A DNA stretch of 64,000 nt from Mansonella perstans (Eukaryota; Nematoda; Chromadorea; Rhabditida; Onchocercidae): positions 186,001 to 250,000 of the forward strand of contig JBAMDO010000006.1 in the NCBI GenBank assembly GCA_037074765.1, read 5' to 3'. A model generated the notes under the pieces. The model worked only from the letters and a program-made list of their open reading frames with translations. It searched no databases and was not told the DNA's origin. Below are positions 1 to 10,812 of this stretch, in pieces. The position numbers and the translations under genes are program-made. Every line of letters begins with the position of its first letter. Position 1 is the stretch's first letter.

Positions 1-3000
1 TTTAAACAAGAAAGTAACGAAAAACTCCTTTGAAATTTTGGAATAGCAAAAATCCATACATAAAACACTTGTTGTACACATACATATCTACATACGCGCA
101 TACATATATGTATACACATAAACAGATAAATGCACACAGATGCATACGCTGGATTTAAATGGCTATTAAATATTAAAGAAAAATTCCTTGCTATTAAATA
201 TCAAAAAAAAAATTTCCAAATGGATTGGCTTTTCAACTGGTTGTGACAATAATTTAAAAAGCATGGAAGAAAAATAAGAATACCAGCAATAAAGTCAATG
301 GCATAAAAAGTATCTAGATTGATCAGTTCAGCCTTCCAAACCCTTTTTTGCATCCTCCTTAACCTGTAATTAGTAAACAGATAAAATTTTATTATATGAT
401 TATCTGAGAGAAATTCCTAAATAACATATAGTCCCCGTTATCATTTCTACTCAAATTGCTACGATATCAAAAAATAACAATTATGAATTCTTAGCATCGA
501 TCAAACATTTAATTGTAGGCATTTGCTGCTGTTCAATAGGCCTTCCTTTTCTCCTCTTTTTTTGCAAAGTTTCACCAATCATGTCTTTTTCTCTAATGAA
601 GCATCATACATTGTCCTCCACCATATTCCCTAAAGGTCTATCTCACATAAGCAGCAATGTCATGAGAAGAATGCATCTTGGGAGATAAAAAAAAATTTGA
701 AAAATTGAAAACAAATTTTTAATTTTTGAATTGAAAGCATAATTAATTGTTTGGAAAATAATGAAACTGAAAGAAATGAATGGATATTGGTGGTATTCTA
801 TCTGTTATTTAATTGCAACGTCTCATGGCTTATGATTGTAACCATCAAATTTGCTGAAGAATATTCGATCCTGATAAAAAGAGGCTAAGTAAATCTAACT
901 TCAATCAGCACAAACATAAAAATTATTTCATTCAATCAAGCTGGGATAATTAGATATCGTATATATTATGATCGGATCTTTTTCTTAGAGACTAACCTGA
1001 TGAAAATTAAAAGAATGAAGAAATGGACAAGTATTGCTAACAATCTCTAACAATCTTTATATCCTAACAAAATAGGAAGAAGACATTCAATTCAATGAAA
1101 ATATGGAACAATAATCCTTGACGAGGAAGGCCCTGGAAGGCCTCATAAGATTTCTTATCCTGCCAACTGCGCTAAATAAATTGGACAGAAAAGAATTGGA
1201 ACAATAATTTTGATTCAAACAGAAGCATTTTTCGCTGTGAAAGGTCTTTGATGCAGAAAAATATTAAATTAAGAAAAAAGAAAACTTACGCAGTTCTTGT
1301 TCTTATAACACAACAGTAATCCGATGTCGAAAAATTAATAGAAAAGTTTATTGTGGTTTCAGTTAAATGACAAAGCATGAAAATTTAATGTGTAATAATG
1401 AAAAGTAATAAGAACATGAAAAGCATTAAAATTTAAGTACAATAATAAAAAGTAATAAGAACATAAGAGCTCTTAAGATTTCTTATCCTGTCAGTTGCAT
1501 TAATCGCAATGAGAGTAAGAGGTCAGAAACTTCAGGGCCATTAGGACTGCCTTACCCAATCATTTGGGAGAATGATTTTATTTATTTACTGTTTATAAGG
1601 ATTTAACCAATTAGATTGAAGAAAACCACAAACAAAGAATTTATCAAAAATTATCAGTAAACAAATTCTGACCAATTATGTTAAAAAGAAAGTGACAAAC
1701 ATGAAGTAAAAGAATGACAGTAATGCGGTAAACATGCTCTAAAAATCTCACTTGTTTACATAAAACTTTCAAATTACAAAGTCGTTAAAAATCTCGTGAT
1801 TGTTTCGAAATAATATTATAATGCAAAAGCATTTGGCCAACAACAAAATAATTTGTGATACAAAATTACTTCGGTTTTTCCGAGCTTTCTTCTTGACCCA
1901 ATGGATTGCAATTTCATAGGTTTCACAGCAGAATACACGCTTTGTAAGAAATCATAGGAAGTAAAAAAAAGCTTCAATTGTCCCACGAAGCTTCAGATTC
2001 ACTTCATCATCTGTATCTTGTACTCTTCAGCATTCAAAATAAAATTTGAATAAGTAAAATATCACTTAGTGCGACAGAGCATGATATTTTGCACTTGAAA
2101 ATGTGAGAATTTTACAGACAAGTGTGCCAACACAAAATATTCGCTCTTTTTTCTTTTCAGTTATTTATCGTTTCGTGTTTGGAAGAAATCTTGCAATTTG
2201 GACCTACTGCAGCATAATCGCCACTTAGAACTCTATGTTTCCAAGTTATATTATTATAAACTGAAAAGAAAGCGAAAAATAAATTCATTTTAAGCTGAAT
2301 GAATTTAAGCTGAATTTTTTTCATCAAAGCTTTGATTAAAATTAATTATACTGAATAATTCAGTTGAAAAAACCAGTTGATTTTTAATGATTCCGAATGT
2401 AGAACACATAAACGATAGGTATGGCAAAATTAGTTGTGGATCAGAACCAAAGATCAGCAATTAATATCATAACATAGAATCTTTGAAACCCTTGCGCAAT
2501 AACTTTGAAAGTTCGTTACTTTTCCAATCTTCGGCGATGGTATTAAGGCATGTGTTACATTGTGCTTAAAAAAAATCAAGTTTTGGAACAAAAAAAAGTA
2601 AAAAAATACTATTTCATTACAAAAAATTTATCTATGAAAAATATTTTTAACGTTTTTGTATTACTTGCAAAACAACTAAGTTCACATTCAGTTGTCGGTG
2701 GATTTTTTCTGAGCTTATATATGCATTTTGATATGTCTCCTACATGTCCTTAATTTTTTATGTGCCCTCGACAAGTAGGAAACTACTAAAAAATCAAGGC
2801 TCAAAACTATTTTAGCAGTCAGTTAATTCCGAATTAAACATGACTCAGTTATTTGAAATAAAATATGATCAGCAAAATCTAGCAAAGATAAGAATGGGTG
2901 TTTGAATACCTTGCCCAGTTATTGATTCTTTCTGCATATCCAAAGTTATTTCACCGTTCGATTTCAAATTCTATATTACCTTATATTACAAATCTTGCAA

Positions 3001-3374
3001 TCTTATATTAATCTTATATTATATAATCTTATAACCTTATATTATGGCAATCGTAGCTAAGTTTTAATTTCTCATAATCATATTATGTAGCTGAAATTCC
3101 CTGCATAAACAATTTTACTTATTCTTAAGAAAAAGTAAAATTGATTCTAAGATGCTGATTTATCAGTTTTTCTCTTCCGGCATTATTTTGATTTGCACCT
3201 GACATTTTTGTAAGGAATCAGAAGAACAAAAACTCATCAAAAACAGAACGGAAATTTTTATAATCCTTCAAGAATATACATATACGAAGAAATCGAAAGT
3301 TATGTCATGAGGGGGCCGGAAGTCCTGAAAGCCGCACCTGAAAATCTTCACTTCCTTCAACACCAGGTGAATTT
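1..3374. other. Gene-free stretch downstream of the SK channel
   Basis: No ORF here resembles a known protein and no exon with credible splice sites was found on either strand. The stretch is AT-rich with short homopolymers. It follows the SK channel stop codon on the minus strand, so the part near 3374 is probably its 3' untranslated region, although no AATAAA was seen close to the stop on that strand. The only repeat noted is a small imperfect duplication near 1376-1463. Confidence 0.6.
1376..1463. repeat. Imperfect tandem duplication, about 45-bp unit
   Basis: Two adjacent copies of an AT-rich segment, each containing AAAATTTAA followed by AAAAGTAATAAGAACAT, lie head to tail with a few differences. 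It is non-coding, with no sign of mobility. It looks like local slippage. Confidence 0.6.
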
Positions 3375-6300
3375 TCAACTTTCCACTGCATTGCATTTCT
3401 TTCGCACACCACTGTCATGTGAAGTAATAATTTCTAAGGTTGCTAAGCCAGCATTTCTCAAAACCCGGTTTGATCGCAAAAATTCAACCAGTGCGCTTAA
3501 CTCTTGATTGATATTGGCCATTTGATACTCCATGGCTGCCATTCGCAACGATAAACCTTCTTGATTATTCTGAACATCATGCACCAGTTCATAAGTACTT
3601 GATGTAGTCTGAAATTTCCCGAATTTAACTTGCAAAAATACATGATTTTAATTATAAAAGTTTTTCCAAACAACAAGTGCATTCAAACAAAATTAGATGT
3701 CTCTACTTAAAGTAATAATTCCAAAGTTACAGATGCTATTGCAATTTGCGCGTTTAAGTTGCGGTTACAAACACATGAACAGATAAATGGATTGATGAAC
3801 AGAAATAGCGAGGGATAAAGAGACGTAATCTCCTTATTTTTATTTAATCAATAAAATAAATCTGAATAACACCATAATAACTTGAATAATAATAATAATT
3901 GTCGCGAAATTCATAACGCGAAAATTCCAATAGGTTTAAATCTAATTGTATTAATGTCTTTACGAGCAATCTGATTAATTTCATAATGTTTAAATTTATT
4001 TCCCATCTCTTTGTTGTAGTCTAACCTCACATCCAACCATAAATTAACAAAGAGGTAACTGTAGCGATATTTTACTAAACAAAGCCATTGTGTAACTGTG
4101 TCATAAAATCCTTTGTTTGATGATTATGCTTACATGCAATGTATTGTGCCTTTCAAATCAAGCTTGTCTTTACAGAGGATTTCGCTTTTTATGATTTTCA
4201 GTTTCTTTTAATTCAGCTCATTAAGGCTAACTTTTCTCCGCCTACAATACTCATTTACTACTATTTAAACTATCAATTATCCCTCAAAGACCATTTTTGG
4301 AAGCGATTCACATCAACGGCTAATGGTTCTGTTCTCCTCATCATTACCATTTTTATTATATTAATGTTGCCATTAAATACGCGTTGTATATAATTGACCA
4401 ATTTTATCATATTAATGTTGCCATTAAATACGCGTTGTATATAATTGTTACATAATTCTCGCGTTACCCAATTATTCTAATAAAAGGTTGAATTACCCAA
4501 GTTTGAGGTGTTTCCGCAACTCAATCCAGTCACACAAACCTAATCCAAAACACAATCAATTCAACCCAACACAACAATCCGTGATCAAACCGTTAGAGAA
4601 TATTGGCTAACAGCTGACCTCTCACAAGAAAATTCACGACATAAATTTTTTGGTGCCTGAGGTGAGGTAACGATGTCAAGTAACATAATAGCCAGTATAC
4701 AAACAGCAAAAAAAAGGTTAGTTTTTCTTCTTCAAGAAATAAATTCCCTGAAGTTTGAATCTCCGGATCCAAACGCGTCACTAGAACATCAGGGAAACGT
4801 TTATATAACGAGGGAAAAGGTTCTCGCGGATAAAATAGATAGAATACAATTATTCGTTGATTCACTTGAAAAAGCAAACGACAAGTGGTTCAACTACCTT
4901 CAAACAATCCCCGCAACGAAAAGAAAGGAAGAAGAAAAAACTTATGAGGCAGTAACGGAAGGCGAAAACGGATTATTCCAAATAATACATGAGGCAAGGG
5001 AAGCGCTAATAACGCTGACAAGAGGCAAGAAGAAAGCCGAACAAAAATTGGAACAGCTATTAAAGGGAATAAAAGCAAAGAGTGAGAAACAGGAGAAATT
5101 AATTTCTCCCTCAAACCTTTCTGTCAATCTTCCTCAATTATCCTTACCTACCTTCAATGGTGACCCGAGACAATGGCGACAATTTTGGAGCAGTTTCAAT
5201 GCAGCAATCCATTCACAAACAATTCCGGAAATCCAAAAACTAAATTACTTGTATTCGTGTCTGAAGGGTAATGCTCTACAGGCTGTATCAGGGTACGATA
5301 TAGCACCGGAAAACTATGAGGTAATCAGGCAACTACTCAAAGAAAAATATGGCGACCCGTCGACAATATCGACATTACTATATAACGAACTCCAGTTCAT
5401 CAAAAGAAATGAAAAGGATTGGATTACAACTGTCGAGAACATCGAACGAGTCTTGCGCCAACTGGAAGCTTCAGGAGAAAACTTGGAGCATTCAAGTATT
5501 GAAACTACAATAGAAAGCAAGTTGCCATCTTGGATTTTGAATAAAGTATATGCTCAGAAAACAGTAGATATGTCTTGGTCAACTTCGAAATTAAGGAATT
5601 TCTTGTTAAAGCTGGCTAAAGTGAATCAACAAGTAAAAGATATTCAGAGTTCATTCACCCGTGCTGAAAATAAATCTACAATTATAAAATCGGAACGAAG
5701 GCGAAATTACGACTCGGGAGGGAACTCAGCATTATCAACAATACGAACTAACCAAAAATCGCCACAATCTACAATAACTAAAAAAAGACCGTGCATATTT
5801 TGCACTGGAGATCACTGGAATAGCGATTGCGATGTCTATTCTACTGCTAAAATTCGAATAAATCGCCTCAAGATGCTGAAGAAATGTACAATTTGTTTTA
5901 AAGACAGTCATAATGGAGAAGGATGTAAAGTGAAAAAACAATGCTTCTACTGCAAAGCTTCGCATAACAGTGCGGTGTGTGGAAAAAGAGGCATATCCAC
6001 TTCACAAGATAGGGTACATTCAGGAGAAAAGGAGTATTCGACATCACTCTACAGTTCAACATTTACGACTCGAAACAACACAACAAGAGAAACTTTACTT
6101 TTATGTAAAGAGATAAAAGTCTACAATCCGTCGCAACCCCAAAGACAACAAAAAGCCTTAGCATTATTTGATATAGGCTCACAACTGTCCTTTATCTCCA
6201 AGAAATTATCTCATCAATTGAGACTAACTGAGTCAGAAAAACAAACTATGATGATAGCTCCATTTGGTACGAAGAAACCAATGCAGTGTCCCACTTCTCA

Positions 6301-9300
6301 CACGAAACTGAAGGTACGAACTGAAGACAACGAAGTTATATCGTTGTGCGCTAATGTAGTCGAATACTTAACAAACGAACTACAGGTGGTTGATATACCA
6401 AAGGAATTTCAATTCGATGATTTAAATAACCATTGGGGAAAGCCCGACATACTCATTGGAGCGGACTATTTCTTCAAATTTATAAATCTACAAGATCTCA
6501 AGAAGTCAATCACCAGTGTTAGAGAAAACAGTGCATGAAAGCAAGGGAGAGAAACCCATTGCGCAACGAAATAGAAGTGCCACAAGAAATTGCGCAATAC
6601 AAGCAACAGCCGTACCAAACAATGGAATGTGATAAAAGATCAACAACAACAACACAGAGCGATAAAAGAATTATAACCACCCTCAATCCATACCCTAGCT
6701 TCTTCTCTCTCCTCCCTTTGGGAATGTCGCGAAATTCATAACGCGAAAATCCCAATAGGTTTAAATCTAGTTGTATTAATGTCTTTACGAGCAATCTAAT
6801 TGATTTCATAATGTTTAGATTTATTTCCCATCTCTTTGTTGTAGTCTAACCTCACATCCAACCATAAATTAACAAAGAGGTAACTGTAGCGATATTTTAC
6901 TAAACAAAGCCATTGTGTAACTGTGTCATAAAATCCTTTGTTTGATGATTATGCTTACATGCAATGTATTGTGCCTTTCAAATCAAGCTTGTCTTTACAA
7001 AGGATTTCGCTTTTTATGATTTTCAGTTTCTTTTAACTCAGCTCATTAAGGCTAACTTTTCTCCGCCTACAATATTCATTTACTACTATTTAAACTATCA
7101 ATTATCCCTCAAAGACCATTTTTGGAAGCGATTCACATCAACGGCTAATGGTTCTGTTCTCCTCATCATTACAATTTTTATTATATTAATGTTGCCATTA
7201 AATACGCGTTGTATATAATTGTTACATAATTCTCGCGTTATCCAATTATTCTAATAAAAGATTTAATTACTCAAGTTTGAGGTGTTCCTGCAACGCAATC
7301 CAATCACACAAACCTAATCCAAAACACAATCAATTCAACCCAACACAACAATCCGTGATCAACCCGTTGGAGAATATTGGCTAACAGTTGACCTCTCACA
7401 AGTAAATTCACTACAATAATAATCAATCGCAAACCTTTGCGACATCACCTAGAGAAACTGAATTTTCGTTCAACTTTCTTTGATCCCGTTTCACCTTTCG
7501 TAATCTGAAATTTAAATCAAACATCCATTGGTTCTGTCAACAGTATCTAAATTTAAAAAAAAAAATATAAAACTATGTATTCAAAAAAAAGTAGGAATGA
7601 AAAATATGGACGACTGACGCGTAGATGGCGACTAGAAATTTGCGCTGATGCATGCGAATTTTTTCTGGTTCAATTCTATCCACCAGGTATCGATGTTTAT
7701 AAATCAGCCATGTTTCACGCAATACGTTTGCTGCTGTATGTTTCAACTAAAATTCAAAGGATCAATATGATATTAACGGGAAGGAAAAGAAGTCTAACAA
7801 ATTACGTACTACTTGAAGTTAGGGATATCGATTAGGTCCGTCATAATTGAAAATATTTTCATCAAAAAAGTGGAAGTTTTGCGATATCCATAAGTAGTAA
7901 AGAGCATCGATTACTTGTTTGGTAAGTTGGGTGTCCATCATGAAATTATGTACATGCTTTTCGGCACGAGTTAACTCAAGCTTTCGAGCTATCACGGCTA
8001 CCACCATCGATGATGTGCATGTACCCTGCAAGTAATTTTAGCACTTTAATTTTTTATAGAAGTCCTAAACCGAAATCTATTCTGGTACTGATTTGAATTA
8101 ATGCCGGGAAAAAGAATATCTCCAATTTCAGAAAACAATCATTAGATTAGAATTATCTAAAACATTTTATTTTATATTTCCAAAAACAAATCATTTACAT
8201 TGTAAAAGAAAAAGAATTGGAATCAAACTTACTAAAATGCCGGTAATAACAGCCATCGCACGACCGCAATATGTATTTGGTACGATGTCGCCTATAAATT
8301 TTTAGAACCAAATAATTTCAGGAAATTTTTGTACAACCATAGTCATAATATAACTACAGTATCGCTATTATTAGTAACCTGATTGGTGCAAACCTACCAT
8401 AACCAACAGAAAGGAAAGTTATCGCAATTAGCCATAAGGAATTAAGATAGTTTTGATGCTTCTGCGCATGAATGTTAATAGGATCAGCGGCGTGATTCCT
8501 AAAAAATCTTGCCAAATTGAGTTAAACTTGGAATATCTCATTCTTTTAACGATCTCATTCAAATAAATCCCATCGTTTTCACTGTTTCAAGATCTATACC
8601 TAAAAGTTAGTAAAATTATGCAAACTATATCGCGTTCAAATCTGGTTTCTGGATTTTCGAATTAAGGAAAAAAGACTTAGTCACAAGTGCAAAAATGAAA
8701 TATTCGCATGGCGAAAAGTATTTATGAAAAAGATGAACGGACAAAGTGGGAGAAGATGTTCATTTCACACTGAAAACTAAAACATAAAAAGAGCAAACCT
8801 TTCACACAACCTGAGAATCCAACCAGCAATTACCCATAATGATGCAGTAAATATCATAAGTACAGTACCTTCATCAATTGACCATGGATTACGATAAAAC
8901 AATGGACAGATAGTAATTCAATAATAAGAAGTATTTTTGCAAACAGAGAAAATTGTTTTCAATTTGTAATCTTTTTCAAATCGTTTTTCCGTCAAATTTT
9001 TAATGCAAAAAAAAGGAAAATCTTAAAAAAAGATTGCAATGAACATACCTGGACACAGTGTCATCAGAGTCTTCAAAATGAACCGTGTATTGAAATTAAC
9101 TCTATTAAGACCAGCAATACTCCTTGAAGAAGCATCGGTGAACAACCTAAGAATAAAAGGAACTAAAATTTAATTGCCGGTTTCTTCACTGACCATTAAA
9201 TAATTTTGCATTAAAATTTTAATCAAATTTATGTTAATGATAACTCGATTTCCCACTGTCAAACAACGCTAAAAATTAGGCTTTAAAACTGAAGTTAAAT

Positions 9301-10656
9301 TCAACTAAAATGCTAGATAACAAATAAAAAGTGCACCGGCTATGCAACAGCATGACGCGACACAGCCAATACAGTCGAAAAAACATTGCAATTGATAAAA
9401 AGACATTAAGTGGTAATTCTGTTGTTTCCACCTGAAATTTGTCTTGTTAGATAAAAGATTTCCGAAAAATTAATAAGCAAAATCTCTCTAATTTTATACT
9501 CTCAGTTCCAGTTATTTTATGGAATGAAAAGGCTATTTTTTTATACCAGTCTCTTTGAGAGCTGAAAGCAAAATATAGTATTTGAAAGTCAAATTATCTT
9601 CCAGGCAAAGATACTGCAAGCATGAATGCGCAAATTTCTCATCCTTATTAGGCGCAAAATGATCTCAGAAGATTCCCACACTCAACCGTGCCATCATTTC
9701 GAAAATAGAAATCATTTAACTTATTGTGTCCTTAAGTGAAGATAAACCTATTTAATTCATATTTTTTTCAACAAAACACTTACCGTATCCCCATTTGATA
9801 TTGTCCAGTAAAAAATGATATCAAATGGAAGTGGACAAAGTGCGCATACCAATACTTCAAGTGCAATTTGTAAACCACGTTGCCACGTAAAGGCTATTCG
9901 CCAATCTTCTGCACTATTTGCATTCATAAATAACTGCAAAATAATTTTAAAGCGCAGATGTGACTGCAAAATACTTTTGAGCAAGTTCTCTCAATTTGCA
10001 ATATTGTTATGGCAATATAAGTATCAAATGGAAAAATAAAGCGCTTTTATTGTTCATGTTAAAGCTCAGATAATCCATTACTCAACAGAATACATTTGCG
10101 GTTTTTAAAAAAACTTACCTGTACTTCGTGTACATGAAATTTGATAACCAGTGCTACTAGAACAATTGTACTTAGCAATATTAACGCTTTCAAAAGCAAA
10201 CTTGCATATGATCCCTGAAATGAAAAGAAAATCCGAAGTAAAAAATTTGAAAAGTAAAATAAAACAATGGAAAATCAAAATTCCGAATAGAAAAATTATT
10301 TTCATAAAATCCAAAAATTTGCAATTATTTTTTCACATTAAACAGCTCTCAACAATTTTCGAATATCAAAACAAATATCAAACTGTACTTTCTGGTAAAT
10401 TTTTGCAGCATTCATTTCACTGTCGATAACCATTAAACCTGAAATTTGATCAAAAATTAATTTTTTGGAAAAGTGAAAATTAAATTTTAATTTAAATCTC
10501 GCAAAAGACAAATGAAAACCAAGTAAACGCACAAATTCCAATCGTTGCAAAAAACAGAGCATAATCACTGGTAACCCGTCGTATGTGAAACAGTAATTGA
10601 CGTCTAATTAATCGAGTACCACTGGAAGAGAAACTTTCAAGTATTGCTCTAATCAT
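3375..10656 (-). CDS. Small-conductance Ca2+-activated K+ channel (SK/KCNN family), core exons
   Basis: SK channels open when calmodulin, bound constitutively to the C-terminal tail, senses Ca2+; they pass K+ across the plasma membrane and damp excitability. Thirteen minus-strand exons join in frame: 10656-10533, 10438-10389, 10214-10119, 9933-9784, 9431-9337, 9146-9049, 8868-8799, 8498-8398, 8291-8233, 8025-7915, 7746-7619, 7504-7435, 3608-3375. Starting at the ATG at 10656 this gives 461 aa. Seen directly: SDYALFF at the start of S1, FTDASSRS and NFNTRF between S4 and S5, the pore signature SVGYGDIVP, then the calmodulin-binding region with [35 protein letters not shown] and HQRKF, and a final coiled-coil-like tail. 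Family membership is clear; which nematode kcnl paralogue it is cannot be told. A splice acceptor at 10622-10623 could instead join upstream exons to 10621. A retrotransposon sits in the last intron. Confidence 0.93.
4347..4448 (+). repeat. 51-bp tandem duplication in the 5' LTR
   Basis: Two 51-bp units (4347-4397 and 4398-4448) share TTAATGTTGCCATTAAATAC and GCGTTGTATATAATTG. The 3' LTR has a single unit. The duplicated segment includes the TATA-like sequence, so the 5' LTR carries two. Confidence 0.9.
4479..4484 (+). promoter_or_regulatory. AATAAA in 5' LTR
   Basis: A canonical poly(A) signal hexamer, one base upstream of the SL1-like 22-mer. The matching copy in the 3' LTR would direct 3' end formation of the element RNA. 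Confidence 0.6.
4486..4507 (+). promoter_or_regulatory. SL1 spliced-leader-like 22-mer in 5' LTR
   Basis: The 22 bases match nematode SL1 at 21 of 22 positions, the one difference being G for T at position 5. The block reads GGTTG, AATTACCCAA, GTTTGAG and is followed by GTG, so a GT lies where the SL RNA splice donor would be. Downstream sequence does not resemble the rest of an SL RNA, so this is not an SL RNA gene. In Ascaris SL RNA genes the 22-mer itself acts as an internal promoter element; a similar role here is inference. Confidence 0.85.
4651..4667 (+). other. Putative tRNA primer-binding site
   Basis: TGGTGCCTGAGGTGAGG starts nine bases after the 5' LTR. It begins with TGG, the complement of a tRNA CCA end, and lies where minus-strand priming occurs in LTR elements. 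The priming tRNA was not identified. Confidence 0.5.
4673..6538 (+). CDS. BEL/Pao Gag-protease polyprotein (621 aa), truncated before pol
   Basis: A single open frame from the ATG at 4673, just after the primer-binding-like site. Residues 1-140 are Lys/Glu-rich. From about 140 a Gag-like region of the DUF1759 type follows ([25 protein letters not shown]). Around 370-440 lie three CCHC-like zinc knuckles (C-x2-C-x3-4-H-x4-C), expected to bind RNA. Near 497 is an aspartic-protease-like site ([11 protein letters not shown]) and later [11 protein letters not shown], as in DUF1758 of Pao elements. The frame then stops, so reverse transcriptase, RNase H and integrase are absent. The active-site motif reads DIG where D-T/S-G is usual; whether this abolishes activity is unknown. 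The ORF is uninterrupted despite LTR divergence. It could package its own RNA while relying on a full-length relative for enzymes. Confidence 0.9.
   Translation: MSSNIIASIQTAKKRLVFLLQEINSLKFESPDPNASLEHQGNVYITREKVLADKIDRIQLFVDSLEKANDKWFNYLQTIPATKRKEEEKTYEAVTEGENGLFQIIHEAREALITLTRGKKKAEQKLEQLLKGIKAKSEKQEKLISPSNLSVNLPQLSLPTFNGDPRQWRQFWSSFNAAIHSQTIPEIQKLNYLYSCLKGNALQAVSGYDIAPENYEVIRQLLKEKYGDPSTISTLLYNELQFIKRNEKDWITTVENIERVLRQLEASGENLEHSSIETTIESKLPSWILNKVYAQKTVDMSWSTSKLRNFLLKLAKVNQQVKDIQSSFTRAENKSTIIKSERRRNYDSGGNSALSTIRTNQKSPQSTITKKRPCIFCTGDHWNSDCDVYSTAKIRINRLKMLKKCTICFKDSHNGEGCKVKKQCFYCKASHNSAVCGKRGISTSQDRVHSGEKEYSTSLYSSTFTTRNNTTRETLLLCKEIKVYNPSQPQRQQKALALFDIGSQLSFISKKLSHQLRLTESEKQTMMIAPFGTKKPMQCPTSHTKLKVRTEDNEVISLCANVVEYLTNELQVVDIPKEFQFDDLNNHWGKPDILIGADYFFKFINLQDLKKSITSVRENSA
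6539..6724 (+). other. Short spacer in place of pol
   Basis: Only 186 bp separate the Gag-protease stop from the 3' LTR, with no coding similarity. The LTR is preceded by a pyrimidine-rich tract and TTTGGGAA. The short purine run GGGAA is the only candidate polypurine tract and is weak. Confidence 0.6.
7253..7258 (+). promoter_or_regulatory. AATAAA in 3' LTR
   Basis: Likely poly(A) signal for the element transcript. It lies one base before the SL1-like 22-mer, so cleavage at the usual 10-25 nt would fall inside or just after the leader-like sequence. Confidence 0.6.
7260..7281 (+). promoter_or_regulatory. SL1 spliced-leader-like 22-mer in 3' LTR
   Basis: Matches SL1 at 20 of 22 positions (A for G at position 2, T for C at position 12) and is followed by GTG. 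Its differences are not those of the 5' LTR copy. At every differing site one of the two copies has the SL1 base, so the ancestral LTR most simply carried exact SL1. Confidence 0.82.
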
Positions 10657-10812
10657 GACTCATGATGACCTTTTTTAATGGAAACATTAGTGTAATTGTA
10701 CGACTAAATTTGTGTATTCAGCAGCGCATTTCCTTTTTTGATTTCTGTCGCGATTAATTCATTTAATATTAACATTATTTTAGTATTTTCTGACTAAATT
10801 TCAGCTAGATCA

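Larger units (their letters stand above)
3900..4641 (+). repeat. 5' LTR (742 bp)
   Basis: Direct repeat of 6725-7415, with TG...CA ends. It contains a TATA-like tatataa (4438-4444), AATAAA (4479-4484), then an SL1-like 22-mer (4486-4507). It is 51 bp longer than the 3' LTR because of an internal tandem duplication at 4347-4448. The short ORF at 4139-4393 recurs in both LTRs and is not considered a gene. Confidence 0.95.
6725..7415 (+). repeat. 3' LTR (691 bp)
   Basis: Direct repeat of 3900-4641, lacking the 51-bp duplication and differing at about 20 scattered bases. TATA-like sequence at 7212-7218, AATAAA at 7253-7258, SL1-like 22-mer at 7260-7281, the same order and spacing as in the 5' LTR. 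Confidence 0.95.
3895..7420 (+). mobile_element. BEL/Pao-type LTR retrotransposon, pol-less (non-autonomous)
   Basis: Two direct LTRs, both starting TGTCGCG and ending in CA, flank a 2.1-kb interior. The sequence ATAAT is present immediately outside both ends (3895-3899 and 7416-7420) and is the likely 5-bp target-site duplication; it lies in an AT-rich repeat, so its exact length is uncertain. The interior has a primer-binding-like site, one 621-codon Gag-protease ORF, and only 186 bp before the 3' LTR. No reverse transcriptase, RNase H or integrase is present, so movement would need enzymes supplied in trans. By eye the LTRs differ at roughly 20 positions (about 3%) plus one 51-bp duplication, so the insertion is not brand new. 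It lies antisense inside the last intron of the SK channel gene. Confidence 0.93.

Noticed and set aside
4139..4393. 84-codon ORF in the 5' LTR, repeated at 6964-7218 in the 3' LTR
   Set aside because: It is duplicated only because the LTRs are repeats; the peptide has no domain and lies in presumed U3.
4486..4507. An SL RNA gene in the LTR
   Set aside because: Only the 22-nt leader matches; the following bases lack the SL RNA body and no Sm-binding site was seen.
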